From Bacillota bacterium (GTDB lineage: Bacteria; Bacillota; UBA4882; UBA8346): DNA of 42,061 nt. Numbering within the stretch: position 1 is the first letter of the stretch; each line of letters opens with the position of its first letter. The position numbers and the translations under genes were made by a program. Location of the stretch: NCBI GenBank assembly GCA_023410535.1, contig JAEYPR010000022.1:1-42061 (forward strand). The letters run 5' to 3'. The notes under the pieces were generated by a model that had not been told where the DNA came from, did not search any database, and worked only from the letters and a program-made list of their open reading frames with translations. Shown here piece by piece: positions 16,724 through 25,093 of this stretch.

Positions 16724-17701
16724 TTATTTCTGAATCATGCCTAATCTACGCAACAACTCTCCGAAATTTTGGTCTTTCTCCTCCAAAAACGTCCGAAAAT
16801 ATTTACTGCCGCGGTAACGTACCCCAAACTCTTGCACGTTCATCAACTTATTGTATTTCTCACTGGTCACGACGCGTTCTAGCGCGTTTTCCAGCTTGGA
16901 CACAATCGGCTCGGGCGTTTGCAGCGGAACGAAGATTCCCCGAAATGCGCCGTTGGAAAAAAGAATATTCTTTTCTTTCAACGTCGGAACCGCCGGAAAA
17001 CCCGTTTCCCGCAATTCACCCATGGTCGCCAAGGGTCTTACCTTATGTTGGGCGATAAGCGTACTGGCTTCCGGCAAACTGCATGTCACTACATCCACGC
17101 TTCCAGCCAGTAAGTTTTGTAAACTTTCCGCCGCCCCCGATGAAGGAATCCACGGCAAACTCGATTCGCGAATCCCGACCGCTTGGAGCCAACCGGCGCG
17201 GCAGACGTCCCAGATACCGCCGCGGCTTGTCCCGGAAGCTCTTAACTTCCCAGGTTTGTTGCGGATCTCGTTTTGCAGTTCTTCGAGCGAACGCCACGAC
17301 GCATCCGCTCGGACAATAATTCCTGCCGGATCGGCATTAACCATCGCGACAGGGCGAAAGTTCTTATAGGACAACTCTGTCAGTCCCATCCAATGCATCA
17401 ACGCGATCTCCGTGGTGCACATGGTAAGGGTATAACCATCGGGTTCGGCATTGGCCCCTAACATATGCCCGATCAAGCTGGAGCCTCCCGGTTTGTTGGT
17501 GACCAAAACCGGTTGACCTAGTTCTTTTTCAAGATACGGCGCCAATAAACGGGCGATCTTGTCGGTCCCGCCCCCGCCGCCCCAAGGGACGATCATCATA
17601 ATCGGCTTATTAGGATAATCTTTGGTCGCATGAATTAAACCACTAGGTAAACACAAGCTTAACATCAATAAAGCTAACCCTAAAGCTTTACGTGTGTTCA
17701 A
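16724..17701 (-). CDS. Tripartite tricarboxylate transporter (Bug/TctC) solute-binding protein
   Basis: I place the start at TTG 17701, preceded by AGGAGG (17711-17716) at 9 nt. An in-frame ATG at 17764 has no ribosome site, and the AGGAGG would then lie inside the coding region. The resulting 325 residues match the family length. 'MNTRKALGLALLMLSLCLP' is a secretion signal. The mature part has 'YPNKPIMMIVPWGGGGGTDK' and 'LGQPVLVTNKPGGSS', the two ligand-loop motifs of Bug proteins, then 'ANAEPDGYTL', 'FRPVAM' and a C-terminal helix pair. It would bind a carboxylate outside the cell for a TctAB permease. No tctA or tctB homologue is in the window, so it is an orphan binding protein or works with a distant permease. 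The ligand is unknown. Confidence 0.85.
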   Translation of the reverse strand: MNTRKALGLALLMLSLCLPSGLIHATKDYPNKPIMMIVPWGGGGGTDKIARLLAPYLEKELGQPVLVTNKPGGSSLIGHMLGANAEPDGYTLTMCTTEIALMHWMGLTELSYKNFRPVAMVNADPAGIIVRADASWRSLEELQNEIRNKPGKLRASGTSRGGIWDVCRAGWLQAVGIRESSLPWIPSSGAAESLQNLLAGSVDVVTCSLPEASTLIAQHKVRPLATMGELRETGFPAVPTLKEKNILFSNGAFRGIFVPLQTPEPIVSKLENALERVVTSEKYNKLMNVQEFGVRYRGSKYFRTFLEEKDQNFGELLRRLGMIQK

Positions 17702-17859
17702 GCCGATAATCCTCCTAACAATTGTAAATTTTATCAATTTTTTGTCTTCGATGTTTTTTGGCATAATTCGACAGTAAAAAAGTATTTCCTGTTGTCATGA
17801 GAAAAACCTTAAAAATAATTTCAAAAGCAACTTACTTTGGCCGCTACACCCGGATTCAT

Positions 17860-18579
17860 TTATTTGACCCCCAACAATTCTTGAAATTCCTGAATGATCC
17901 GCTCCTCAAGCCGGCTGATGACTTCCACGGTTTGATTGATGTCGATTGAAATCCGTTCCAAATCACACGCAAAATTAGGGCCGTCCCCGTTACGGCAAGT
18001 CTTCAGATAACTGCGAAGATTGAGTGCATATTGGATCTGACCGAGGTATTTTTCAAAAAGTTGATCGATCAACGTGATCAATTCATTACTGAAATAAATC
18101 CTTTTTTGGAGAAAGTAATGATAAAAATCGATTAATTCATTGGTGACAATATCAATGACCAAACTGCCATTACCATTAGTAACATTTGCGGGTTGCGCTC
18201 CGGTCTTCGCCGGTTCAACCGGATTTTCACCACCGCTCAAAAAGCCGTTAACCCCAAGGGCAATGGTTTGATCCCGCAAATCTTCCCCCAAATTTAAAAT
18301 TCGCTGATACAATTCCTTGATGATCGCGGCCCGTTCCTCGTGGAGCTGAGTAAATTTCACCTTATGCTCCAAGGCGGATTCACTTAACTTTTCTTTAAAC
18401 CGTTCCAATTCCACGATATAGTTATGTTTAAAATGCTCCAACTCAAGGGTCAGCGAGTTCTTATGTCTTTCAATTCCAATTGCCAAAAAACGATCAAAAG
18501 CGTATTTTGCTAAATAAGCGATAAATCCTCCTCCCACCAGAAAAGTGGATATATCCCGCAAATAGTCCATCTCGATCAC
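17860..18579 (-). CDS. Unknown membrane-anchored coiled-coil protein
   Basis: A 239-residue frame with GTG start at 18579. Initiation three codons later at ATG 18570 is equally possible, and neither has a strong ribosome site. One hydrophobic segment at about 12-26 ('FLVGGGFIAYLAKYAF') is followed by a long charged helix (about 35-95) with coiled-coil character ('LELEHFKHNYIVELERFKEK'). Then comes a low-complexity linker rich in G, N, P and A (about 112-138) and a second helical region to the end. I do not recognise the family. The layout, an N-terminal anchor with a cytoplasmic helical rod, resembles unnamed bacterial proteins sometimes found near defence or stress genes, but nothing nearby supports such a role. 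It is separated from yitT by a terminator and appears monocistronic. Confidence 0.7.
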   Translation of the reverse strand: MIEMDYLRDISTFLVGGGFIAYLAKYAFDRFLAIGIERHKNSLTLELEHFKHNYIVELERFKEKLSESALEHKVKFTQLHEERAAIIKELYQRILNLGEDLRDQTIALGVNGFLSGGENPVEPAKTGAQPANVTNGNGSLVIDIVTNELIDFYHYFLQKRIYFSNELITLIDQLFEKYLGQIQYALNLRSYLKTCRNGDGPNFACDLERISIDINQTVEVISRLEERIIQEFQELLGVK

Positions 18580-18668
18580 TCATTCCGCTGCGCTTTTTCA
18601 ATTTATGATATGCGCCTGTGAAAAAAGCGGCTAGCGGTTTTTGGCACGACTCCTTCACCGATGAAATC

Positions 18669-18700
18669 AAAAAAGCCAGCCAAAGAACATGGCTAGCTTT
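18669..18700 (-). terminator. Rho-independent terminator after the yitT operon
   Basis: aaagccagcc (18672-18681) pairs with ggctagcttt (18691-18700) with one mismatch. On the minus strand the stem runs into a T-run (plus-strand A 18669-18674). It closes the DUF4330-ligase-csaB-tagA-yitT unit. Confidence 0.8.
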
Positions 18701-18744
18701 CCAAACTCATCCGAACCGTTAAATCTAATCCGATTGGCCGGGTA

Positions 18745-19608
18745 TCATTCTTTAAATCCCTCGCCTAAGACTTCGTGAACGTCGGAGATGATCACAAATG
18801 CCTTGGGATCGATCTGATACACCAGCTCTTTTAATTTAATCTCCTCAGCCCGGGAGATAACACAGAGAATGACCTCTTTTTGGCTGGTCGAATAAAGTCC
18901 CCGGCCAACCAGACCGGTTGCGCCCCGTTGTAAATCGACCAATATCCGTTCTCCAATTGCCGCCGAATGCTCTGAGATGATAAACGCCGCTTTCGCGTAG
19001 TCAAATCCCTCGAGAACCGTGTCCAATACCTTGCCAGTGATGAATAACGTGATAATGGCGTACAAAGCCAACTCCGTGCTATGAAAGACAATTCCGGCCA
19101 AAGCGATAATCGACCCGTCAAAAAAGAGCAACGACTGCCCCACCGAAATCCCGCTAAAACGGTTCAATAACTGCGCAGCCAAGTCAGTACCGCCGGTTGT
19201 TCCCCGGAAGCGAAACGAAATCCCCATGCCGATTCCGGCGATGACGCCGCCATACAAGGATGCTAGCAGCGGATCATGGGTTAACGGCGCAATCTTAATC
19301 ACCTTATCCCAAAATTCGATCATAATGGAGATCGTAATCGTGCCAAATAACGTCTTGGCTCCGAAGCGCGGTCCAAACACCCACAAACAAGCCAAAAAAA
19401 GCGGAATGTTAAACAATAACATCGACCAACCGACCGGCCATTTCCATAGATGATACAGGATGACTCCTAAGCCGCTGACGCCCCCCGCCGCAATCTTATT
19501 GGGTATCAGTAGCCATGATAACGAAAGCGAAGTAAGTACCACTCCGATGAATACTCCAAAATAATCGCGAATCTCCCGACCAACCATTTTCCAATCAATA
19601 TAACCCAT
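18745..19608 (-). CDS. YitT family membrane protein (DUF161 + DUF2179)
   Basis: 287 residues from ATG 19608, with GAGGTGA about 9 nt upstream. Five to six hydrophobic helices fill residues 15-185, with the family motifs 'IPNKIAAGGVSGLGVILY' near 36 and 'GISFRFRGTTGGTDLAAQLL' near 130. A C-terminal cytoplasmic DUF2179 domain ('YAKAAFIISE' to 'FVIISDVHEVLGEGF') occupies about 200-287. YitT proteins are widespread inner-membrane proteins of Bacillota whose transported substrate is not established. Fifteen bases separate its start from the tagA stop, so it is probably the last gene of the envelope-polymer operon. Confidence 0.9.
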   Translation of the reverse strand: MGYIDWKMVGREIRDYFGVFIGVVLTSLSLSWLLIPNKIAAGGVSGLGVILYHLWKWPVGWSMLLFNIPLFLACLWVFGPRFGAKTLFGTITISIMIEFWDKVIKIAPLTHDPLLASLYGGVIAGIGMGISFRFRGTTGGTDLAAQLLNRFSGISVGQSLLFFDGSIIALAGIVFHSTELALYAIITLFITGKVLDTVLEGFDYAKAAFIISEHSAAIGERILVDLQRGATGLVGRGLYSTSQKEVILCVISRAEEIKLKELVYQIDPKAFVIISDVHEVLGEGFKE

Positions 19609-19623
19609 TGACCTTGATCACCT

Positions 19624-20361
19624 CTATCTTTTCCAGACGAAATACCGAGCCCAAAAACGGATTAACTCCGGGATGTTTTTTAGCCGTTCCGGCTCCCTGA
19701 CCATTCGATAAGCCCACTCCCAGCCGCCACGACGAACCAAGGGCGGTGCCTCCTTTTTGACTCCGGCGATCACTTCCAACGCCCCGCCAACGCCAATTCC
19801 AACAGTTCCCGGCAATTCAGGCAAAGCGCGCGCTAGAAAAATTTCTTGAGCCGGCGTGCCTAATCCCGCTAACAGCAAGCAGGGTCCACACTGTTTAACC
19901 GCTGTCACGATCGCAGCTTGCCGTCGCTTCCAATCCAAGCCGTCCCAGATTCCGCCAACCAACAGGGAAGGCCATTGTTTTTCAAATGTTTGCGCCAGCA
20001 TTGGCGGCAGATGAGACGGTCCGCCAAAACAGGCAATCGGAACTTCATTCTCCGCGCACCAGGCAATCAACATACGAACCAAATCAACACCGGCCAGCCG
20101 GGAAACCATTTGATAACCCCGACTCCGCAGGAGAACTTCGATGCCAAAGCCATCTACCGTAACCAGCGAAGCTTCGCGGATTACCTGTTGTAAAAGTTGT
20201 TCCTGATTGGACTTGACCAACATTAACGCGTTTAGGGTAACAACTTGGTGGTGCTGTTCCGGCTGCTGCAACCAACCGGTGATCCGCTCCAACAGTTGCG
20301 CGCGGTCAATCAGGTCAATGGGAATGTCTTGTAGAAAAACTCGCATCGGTTTCTGTTTCAA
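19624..20361 (-). CDS. tagA: WecG/TagA/CpsF family glycosyltransferase
   Basis: 245 residues. TTG 20361 has GGAG at about 7 nt, and the alternative ATG 20346 gives a 240-residue product. Family motifs are present: 'VVTLNALMLV' near 40-49, 'LVTVDGFGIEVLLRSRG' near 66-82 (D70 at the catalytic Asp position of TagA), 'RLAGVDLV', 'CLLLAGLGTPAQEIF' and 'GVGGALEVIAG'. TagA adds N-acetylmannosamine to undecaprenyl-diphosphate-GlcNAc, the committed step of wall teichoic acid linkage-unit synthesis. Relatives make other wall or capsular polymers. The start overlaps the csaB 3' end by 47 nt, indicating translational coupling. With csaB and a ligase-like polymerase beside it, the polymer here may be a secondary wall polysaccharide rather than classical teichoic acid. 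Confidence 0.88.
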   Translation of the reverse strand: MKQKPMRVFLQDIPIDLIDRAQLLERITGWLQQPEQHHQVVTLNALMLVKSNQEQLLQQVIREASLVTVDGFGIEVLLRSRGYQMVSRLAGVDLVRMLIAWCAENEVPIACFGGPSHLPPMLAQTFEKQWPSLLVGGIWDGLDWKRRQAAIVTAVKQCGPCLLLAGLGTPAQEIFLARALPELPGTVGIGVGGALEVIAGVKKEAPPLVRRGGWEWAYRMVREPERLKNIPELIRFWARYFVWKR

Positions 20362-21478
20362 GCGCCTTCTCCAACAAACACCAATTTTCCCACGCTCGGG
20401 TCTGCCAAAAAGTTAATTCTAACTGATCGGCGCGACGTTGGTCAAGCGTTTGCTCCAAAATAGCTGAAGCTTTTTGGGCAATCCGTTCCCAATTGAAATC
20501 ATTGACGACTCGTTGGCATTCAATCTTCAATTGCAGACAAAACCCTTCAATTTTAGGATCAAAAGAGATTCCGAGACAAGGGACGCTTTGGGTGACGGCA
20601 GCCACTAAACCATGCAGTCGCGTGCTGATCAATAAGTCCACCCCGGCAACGGACCGTTGCAGATCTTCCCATGATTGCGCCGGGTTTAAAACAGTCACGT
20701 CGGCGCGGGCGCCCAGCAACACCGCAAACTCCCGATCATAGCAATCGGTCGTAACGAGAAACAGTTCAATTAAATCTTGCCACAGTATATACTGAAAAAA
20801 AGCGATCCATTCTTCGTCTGGAACACCGGTATCTTGCTGAATCACAAGTCCGATCCGCGTTTTGGTGGCTGGAGGGAATTGGCGCCAAAAACTCCGCCAG
20901 TGCTCCTCGCCAAGGGGCGGAGTTAGCAGCATCGGTTCCGCCGTGTAATGGATCTCCGGACGATCGATTCCCAATTCGGCTAAGGTTAGTAAAGAGAGTT
21001 TATCGCGAGCCGCAATCACTTCTACCCGATTAAGCAAAAGTTTCGCCAGTTTTTTTCCGATCCAGCTATCTATCGGGCCAAATCCTTGACCATAAAGAAA
21101 AATCTTCAATGTACACAGTTTCGCTAAGGCAATAAGCCCTAAATAATATAATAAACTGCGCAGACTTGAGCGATCTTGAAATACGGTTCCGCTTCCGCCA
21201 ATCAACCATTCCGCTCCCTGGAAACTTCGGACCAAAGCAGCCAGATTAAACTTATGAATAGAAACAATGTCATAGATTGCGGCGGTCTGGACCGGATCGC
21301 CGGAAATCACAGTGATCGGAAGACCGCTAAATCGCGATTGTAACTTACGGACCAGTTGGTTAAGGTTGGATTCATCTCCTAAATTACCTTGTCCAAAATA
21401 GCCAAAGATTACGACGCCGCGTTTTTCATGTTTTTGCCCGGTAGCGGTTTGATGAATGTTAGTCCGATCAGAAACCAA
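20315..21478 (-). CDS. csaB: Polysaccharide pyruvyl transferase CsaB
   Basis: I take TTG 21478 as the start because GGAGG (21485-21489) sits 6 nt upstream. The longer frame from ATG 21532 has no ribosome site. This gives about 387 residues. 'VVIFGYFGQGNLGDESNLNQL' at the N-terminus, 'ISGDPVQTAAIY', 'LIGGSGTVFQDRSSLRSLLY', 'FLYGQGFGPI', 'AARDKLSLLTL' and 'LISTRLHGLVAAV' follow the CsaB order. The enzyme transfers pyruvate from phosphoenolpyruvate to a sugar of the secondary cell wall polymer, the ketal that S-layer homology domains bind in many Gram-positives. The 5' end overlaps the upstream polymerase by 70 nt and the 3' end overlaps tagA. CsaB therefore suggests, without proving, that this organism anchors SLH-type surface proteins. 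Confidence 0.9.
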   Translation of the reverse strand: MVSDRTNIHQTATGQKHEKRGVVIFGYFGQGNLGDESNLNQLVRKLQSRFSGLPITVISGDPVQTAAIYDIVSIHKFNLAALVRSFQGAEWLIGGSGTVFQDRSSLRSLLYYLGLIALAKLCTLKIFLYGQGFGPIDSWIGKKLAKLLLNRVEVIAARDKLSLLTLAELGIDRPEIHYTAEPMLLTPPLGEEHWRSFWRQFPPATKTRIGLVIQQDTGVPDEEWIAFFQYILWQDLIELFLVTTDCYDREFAVLLGARADVTVLNPAQSWEDLQRSVAGVDLLISTRLHGLVAAVTQSVPCLGISFDPKIEGFCLQLKIECQRVVNDFNWERIAQKASAILEQTLDQRRADQLELTFWQTRAWENWCLLEKALETETDASFSTRHSH

Positions 21479-22848
21479 AAGTAGCCTCCAAAGAAAGGAT
21501 GGATATCCCAACTTTCCGTCCATCCATAGCATAAAAGCGCCAACAGTAAAAGGTAAATTACTTGATACTCACCTCGGCTGCGACGAAAACCGTTAAAAAT
21601 TCTAACAATGATCATCCCAAAGCCAATCAACGCTAATAATCCGTTTTCCAACCACATTTGCAAGAATAGTTGATGAGCATGGCCGGCGATTATTCCTGGC
21701 TGTTGAAACCAGGGATATACCGCTCCAAACTGTCCGGGACCGGTTCCCCACAGCCAATAATGGGGAATGGCTTGTAAAACCCCCTGCCAGATTTGGAGCC
21801 GATATGCGAAAGAACTATCGTTGAAGGAGACGACACTCCCGATTCGCGCCTGAAAATCAGGCAAACTGAAAGATACCATAACGCCGAATCCCAACCAAAG
21901 CCACCAACGGTAATTGCGGTTTGGCCAAAAAATCACAACCAACAGCAGACAGGCGATGGCCCAAGCCGCCCGCGAGTAGGTTAGATATAAGGAAACCACC
22001 GCCAGGAGCAGGACAGCGGACCAACCGTAACGCAGTTTCCGCGTAGTGGCGTTTTGAAATAAATGCGCCGCAAAGGCAGTGATAATCAATAGGTAAATCG
22101 CATAATAATTCGGGTTTCCGAAACCGGAGTGAATCCGCACCGGGATGACGGTCGCTTGCTCCGGACTTAACCATCCGGGCGCTGTCGGCACACCCGCCAA
22201 AAATTGCCGAAAGCCATTGAGCATCCAAACCGGGCTGGTTGCTGCCGTATAGCGGATGACTTTATCCGGCAATTGCTCGGTAAAGACCGCTCCGACCAGC
22301 CATGCAAGCAGTAACCAATATTCCAACTGCCGCAGTCGCGGCCAACTCGCAAGCAAGCCAGCCTCCGAAAAGATTGCGGCGAACAATAAAAGCAAACCAA
22401 AGATGACGAAACTCCGGCTTTGCGGCCACCGTTCCGGTCCGTTCAACAACAACGCAATCACTAAAAACGGGATTAGCCAAGTCCACAAGCCCAGTTGGGG
22501 CATGACGACAGCTAAGGTAATGATGAGTCCGTTTAAAACCGTCCTCCACCGGTGACTTACCCCAAGACTGCGGCAACAACTCCGCCAGCGGGCGAGGTTT
22601 GATCCGGCAAAAACTGATAAATACCGGAGCCAGCTTTGTTGCCAATACTCGGTCAGCTTTTGCCCGCAACCGCCGACCAAACTCCTTAGAATTTCCAACC
22701 GCCCCAGCCAAGCGAAAAATTCGCTTTGAACAAAGTAGCGCCTCCAATAGCGAAGGACTCGCCCAATCCGCCAAATGATCTCATCAACAATTTGCCAAAG
22801 GCAACTGTTTTGTAGCAGATTGGAGTGTTGTTCACGACTGTCTTTCAT
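21409..22848 (-). CDS. O-antigen ligase/polymerase family membrane protein
   Basis: I choose ATG 22848, which overlaps the stop of the upstream gene as ATGA. A 499-residue frame from 22908 is possible but lies inside the neighbour. The 479-residue product has a basic, tryptophan-rich cytoplasmic N-terminus of about 105 residues and then about ten hydrophobic helices. The family signature region is 'RIHSGFGNPNYYAIYLLI', with 'YLTYSRAAWA' downstream and a large external loop ending 'GTGPGQFGAVYPWF' and 'AHQLFLQMWLENG'. These match the Wzy/WaaL (PF04932) pattern, including the H near the loop end. Such proteins polymerise or ligate polyprenyl-linked glycans outside the membrane. With csaB and tagA downstream, the likely job is assembling the wall polysaccharide. 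Confidence 0.85.
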   Translation of the reverse strand: MKDSREQHSNLLQNSCLWQIVDEIIWRIGRVLRYWRRYFVQSEFFAWLGRLEILRSLVGGCGQKLTEYWQQSWLRYLSVFAGSNLARWRSCCRSLGVSHRWRTVLNGLIITLAVVMPQLGLWTWLIPFLVIALLLNGPERWPQSRSFVIFGLLLLFAAIFSEAGLLASWPRLRQLEYWLLLAWLVGAVFTEQLPDKVIRYTAATSPVWMLNGFRQFLAGVPTAPGWLSPEQATVIPVRIHSGFGNPNYYAIYLLIITAFAAHLFQNATTRKLRYGWSAVLLLAVVSLYLTYSRAAWAIACLLLVVIFWPNRNYRWWLWLGFGVMVSFSLPDFQARIGSVVSFNDSSFAYRLQIWQGVLQAIPHYWLWGTGPGQFGAVYPWFQQPGIIAGHAHQLFLQMWLENGLLALIGFGMIIVRIFNGFRRSRGEYQVIYLLLLALLCYGWTESWDIHPFFGGYFWFLIGLTFIKPLPGKNMKNAAS

Positions 22849-23450
22849 CGTGTTCCGACCTGTAAATGTTCGATCTCCCCACGCAAACGGGTATATAAAG
22901 TATGACAACGCAAACGGTCACCGACCCGGACTGCCAATTTACCTAAAAAAACGCCGCTTTGCGAATGACCGGTGATTACTCTTCCGCTCGATCGCAACAC
23001 TTCCAAGCGGAGGTCGACATTGCGTGGGGACTTTGCGAGAACGAGTTGTCCGTCTTTTTGGAGCATCACTTCAGCCGGTTGAAAGTCTCTTTGAACAACT
23101 TTGCCCAGATAGGCATTAGGGCCATCCTGGTACAGGTCCTGTCCGACCACAATGCTTTGTGCGACATAGACCGGGACGTCCCGGACCAATAACTTGATGG
23201 TGACCGGTTGGGTGCGAACGTCAAGAACCGGCGGACGAAAATCGGAAAGCGCTTTGATCCCCAAAATGACGATGAGGAGTAAAACCAAAAGATCGATTGG
23301 GTTGATCAATCCGAACAACCGGCCTTTTTCGTCAACCAACCGTTGCTGTACCGGAGTTTTGCTGTTGTTTGGCTTCCGATCGGACGAATCTTGATTGGGG
23401 CTCTTCACCTTAACCATCACAGCCCCTTTTTTCTCATTGTTCTTTTCCAT
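22845..23450 (-). CDS. DUF4330 family membrane-anchored protein
   Basis: 201 residues from ATG 23450 with GTGGTGA upstream. An internal ATG (residue 12) behind AAGGGG is an alternative. The N-terminus is long, charged and cytoplasmic. 'LVDEKGRLFGLINPIDLLVL' marks the DUF4330 entry at about 38-57, and one transmembrane helix covers about 50-68. The outside part is beta-rich and carries 'VTIKLLVRDVPVYVAQSIVV' and 'GQDLYQDGPNAYLGKV'. Function is unknown. Family members often sit beside exopolysaccharide or wall-polymer genes, and here it opens the polymer operon with a 4-nt overlap into the next gene, suggesting an accessory role in polymer assembly or export. Confidence 0.8.
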   Translation of the reverse strand: MEKNNEKKGAVMVKVKSPNQDSSDRKPNNSKTPVQQRLVDEKGRLFGLINPIDLLVLLLIVILGIKALSDFRPPVLDVRTQPVTIKLLVRDVPVYVAQSIVVGQDLYQDGPNAYLGKVVQRDFQPAEVMLQKDGQLVLAKSPRNVDLRLEVLRSSGRVITGHSQSGVFLGKLAVRVGDRLRCHTLYTRLRGEIEHLQVGTR

Positions 23451-23509
23451 TGTATCACCACTTTTAATAGTTTATCCAATTCAGACTACAATCAGTTCCG
23501 CAGCGCTCC

Positions 23510-23541
23510 AAAAAAGATTGCCGGGATTCCGGCAATCTTTT
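23510..23541 (-). terminator. Rho-independent terminator after gatB
   Basis: AAAAGATTGCCGG (23512-23524) and CCGGCAATCTTTT (23529-23541) form a perfect 13-bp stem with a 4-nt loop. The minus strand continues into T. It overlaps the gatB stop codon and separates gat genes from the polymer operon. Confidence 0.9.
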
Positions 23542-25006
23542 ATCGTCGCTTTTCCAGTTCTTGCTTAAGTAGCTCGTTGACCATGCCCGGATTGGCCCGT
23601 CCTTTTGTCTCTTTCATCATCTGTCCAACCAAGAAGCCGATCGCCCGTTCTTTCCCAGCCAGATAATCAACGACTGATTGCGGATTGGCGTCAATCACTT
23701 TCCGGGCTAACCCCTCCAGTTCGCCGGTATCGCTAATCTGAACCAAACCTTGTTCAGCAACGATTGTTTCCGGATCTTTCCCGGTGGCGAACATGGATTC
23801 AAAGACAGTTTTGGCGATCTTACCACTGATGGTCCCGGCATCGATCAGCTTCAACATCTTGGCCAACTGTGCCGGAGTTAACTTCAATTGGTGAAACTCA
23901 ATATGTTCTAAATTCATCAAACGGGCTAAATCTCCCATGACCCAATTGCTAACGTTTTTCGCTTCAAGATATATCGCGACCGTCGCCTCAAAAAATTCTG
24001 CCATCCGTAACGAGCCACTGATCAAATCAGCATCATATTCGGGAAGACTCCATTGCTGGATATACCGGGTCCGCCGTGAATCCGGCATTTCGGGAAGTCG
24101 AGTGCGCAACGTTTCAACCCGTTCTTGCGCAACAACCATCGGGACCAGATCCGGTTCGGGAAAATACCGGTAATCGCTGGCTTCCTCCTTGGAACGCATA
24201 AAAACGGTAACCCCTTTGGTCTCATCCCAGGCGCGAGTTTGTTTGACCATTTTCTCGCCGGAATCAAGGAGTTTCGCTTGCCGTTCGGCTTCATATTCCA
24301 ATGCCGCCTGAACTGCCCGGAATGAATTAAGATTTTTAATCTCCGCCAATACCCCGAATTCCTCCTGGCCGATGGGACGTAGCGAGACATTGGCGTCGCA
24401 ACGCAACGAGCCTTCTTCCATTTTACAATCGGAGACATCGGTATATTGAAGTAAGGTTTTCAATTTCTCCAGGTAGTCTTTGGCCTCTTTCGGGGAACGG
24501 ATATCCGGAGCGCCGACAATTTCAATTAAGGGAATTCCGCACCGGTTATAGTCGGCCCATGAATAATCGGAACCGATAATTCCCGCACCGGAGTGAACCA
24601 GTTTTCCGGCTTCCTCTTCCAGATGTACCCGGATGATGCCTACCTTCTTCGTCTGTTCCGGGTGACCATCCACCGGGACCTCAATCCAACCGTCTTTACA
24701 AAGCGGCAAGTCATACTGGGAGATCTGATAGGCTTTCGGCGAATCGGGATAAAAATATTGTTTACGATCAAATTTACTATACTCCGCGATCGTGCAGTTC
24801 AAAGCAAGGCCCGCCATAATCGCGTAATCCATTGCCTGCTCATTCAAGACGGGTAATGCGCCCGGCAAACCAAGGCAGACGGGGCAGACTTGCGAGTTGG
24901 GTTCTCCGCCAAACTCCGTGGCACAGTTGCAAAAAACTTTGGTATGGGTCTTAAGTTCCGCATGAACTTCCAGTCCAATCACAATCTCATAATCCGATAA
25001 CGGCAT
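23540..25006 (-). CDS. gatB: Asp/Glu-tRNA(Asn/Gln) amidotransferase subunit B
   Basis: 488 residues from ATG 25006, with AAGGGGG 7 nt upstream. The N-terminus 'YEIVIGLEVHAELKTHTKVF' and 'CVCLGLPGALPVLN'-type cysteine motif ('NSQVCPVCLGLPGALP') are diagnostic, as are 'KFDRKQYFYPDSPKAYQISQ' and 'SLRCDANVSLRP'. The C-terminal GatB/YqeY domain (about 340-488) ends 'GRANPGMVNELLKQEL'. GatB binds the mischarged tRNA and holds the kinase site that phosphorylates Glu- or Asp-tRNA before amidation by GatA-supplied ammonia. It is the last gene of the gatCAB operon. Two cytosolic tRNA-Asn genes lie at the far end of the window, but indirect Asn-tRNA synthesis cannot be concluded from that. Confidence 0.97.
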   Translation of the reverse strand: MPLSDYEIVIGLEVHAELKTHTKVFCNCATEFGGEPNSQVCPVCLGLPGALPVLNEQAMDYAIMAGLALNCTIAEYSKFDRKQYFYPDSPKAYQISQYDLPLCKDGWIEVPVDGHPEQTKKVGIIRVHLEEEAGKLVHSGAGIIGSDYSWADYNRCGIPLIEIVGAPDIRSPKEAKDYLEKLKTLLQYTDVSDCKMEEGSLRCDANVSLRPIGQEEFGVLAEIKNLNSFRAVQAALEYEAERQAKLLDSGEKMVKQTRAWDETKGVTVFMRSKEEASDYRYFPEPDLVPMVVAQERVETLRTRLPEMPDSRRTRYIQQWSLPEYDADLISGSLRMAEFFEATVAIYLEAKNVSNWVMGDLARLMNLEHIEFHQLKLTPAQLAKMLKLIDAGTISGKIAKTVFESMFATGKDPETIVAEQGLVQISDTGELEGLARKVIDANPQSVVDYLAGKERAIGFLVGQMMKETKGRANPGMVNELLKQELEKRR

Positions 25007-25093
25007 CTGATTTCCCCCTTCATGGTGAGAAGCTTTACCATGTTCTCGATAATCCGAAACAAAGTGATGATAATCAATATTAAATTGAATCGC

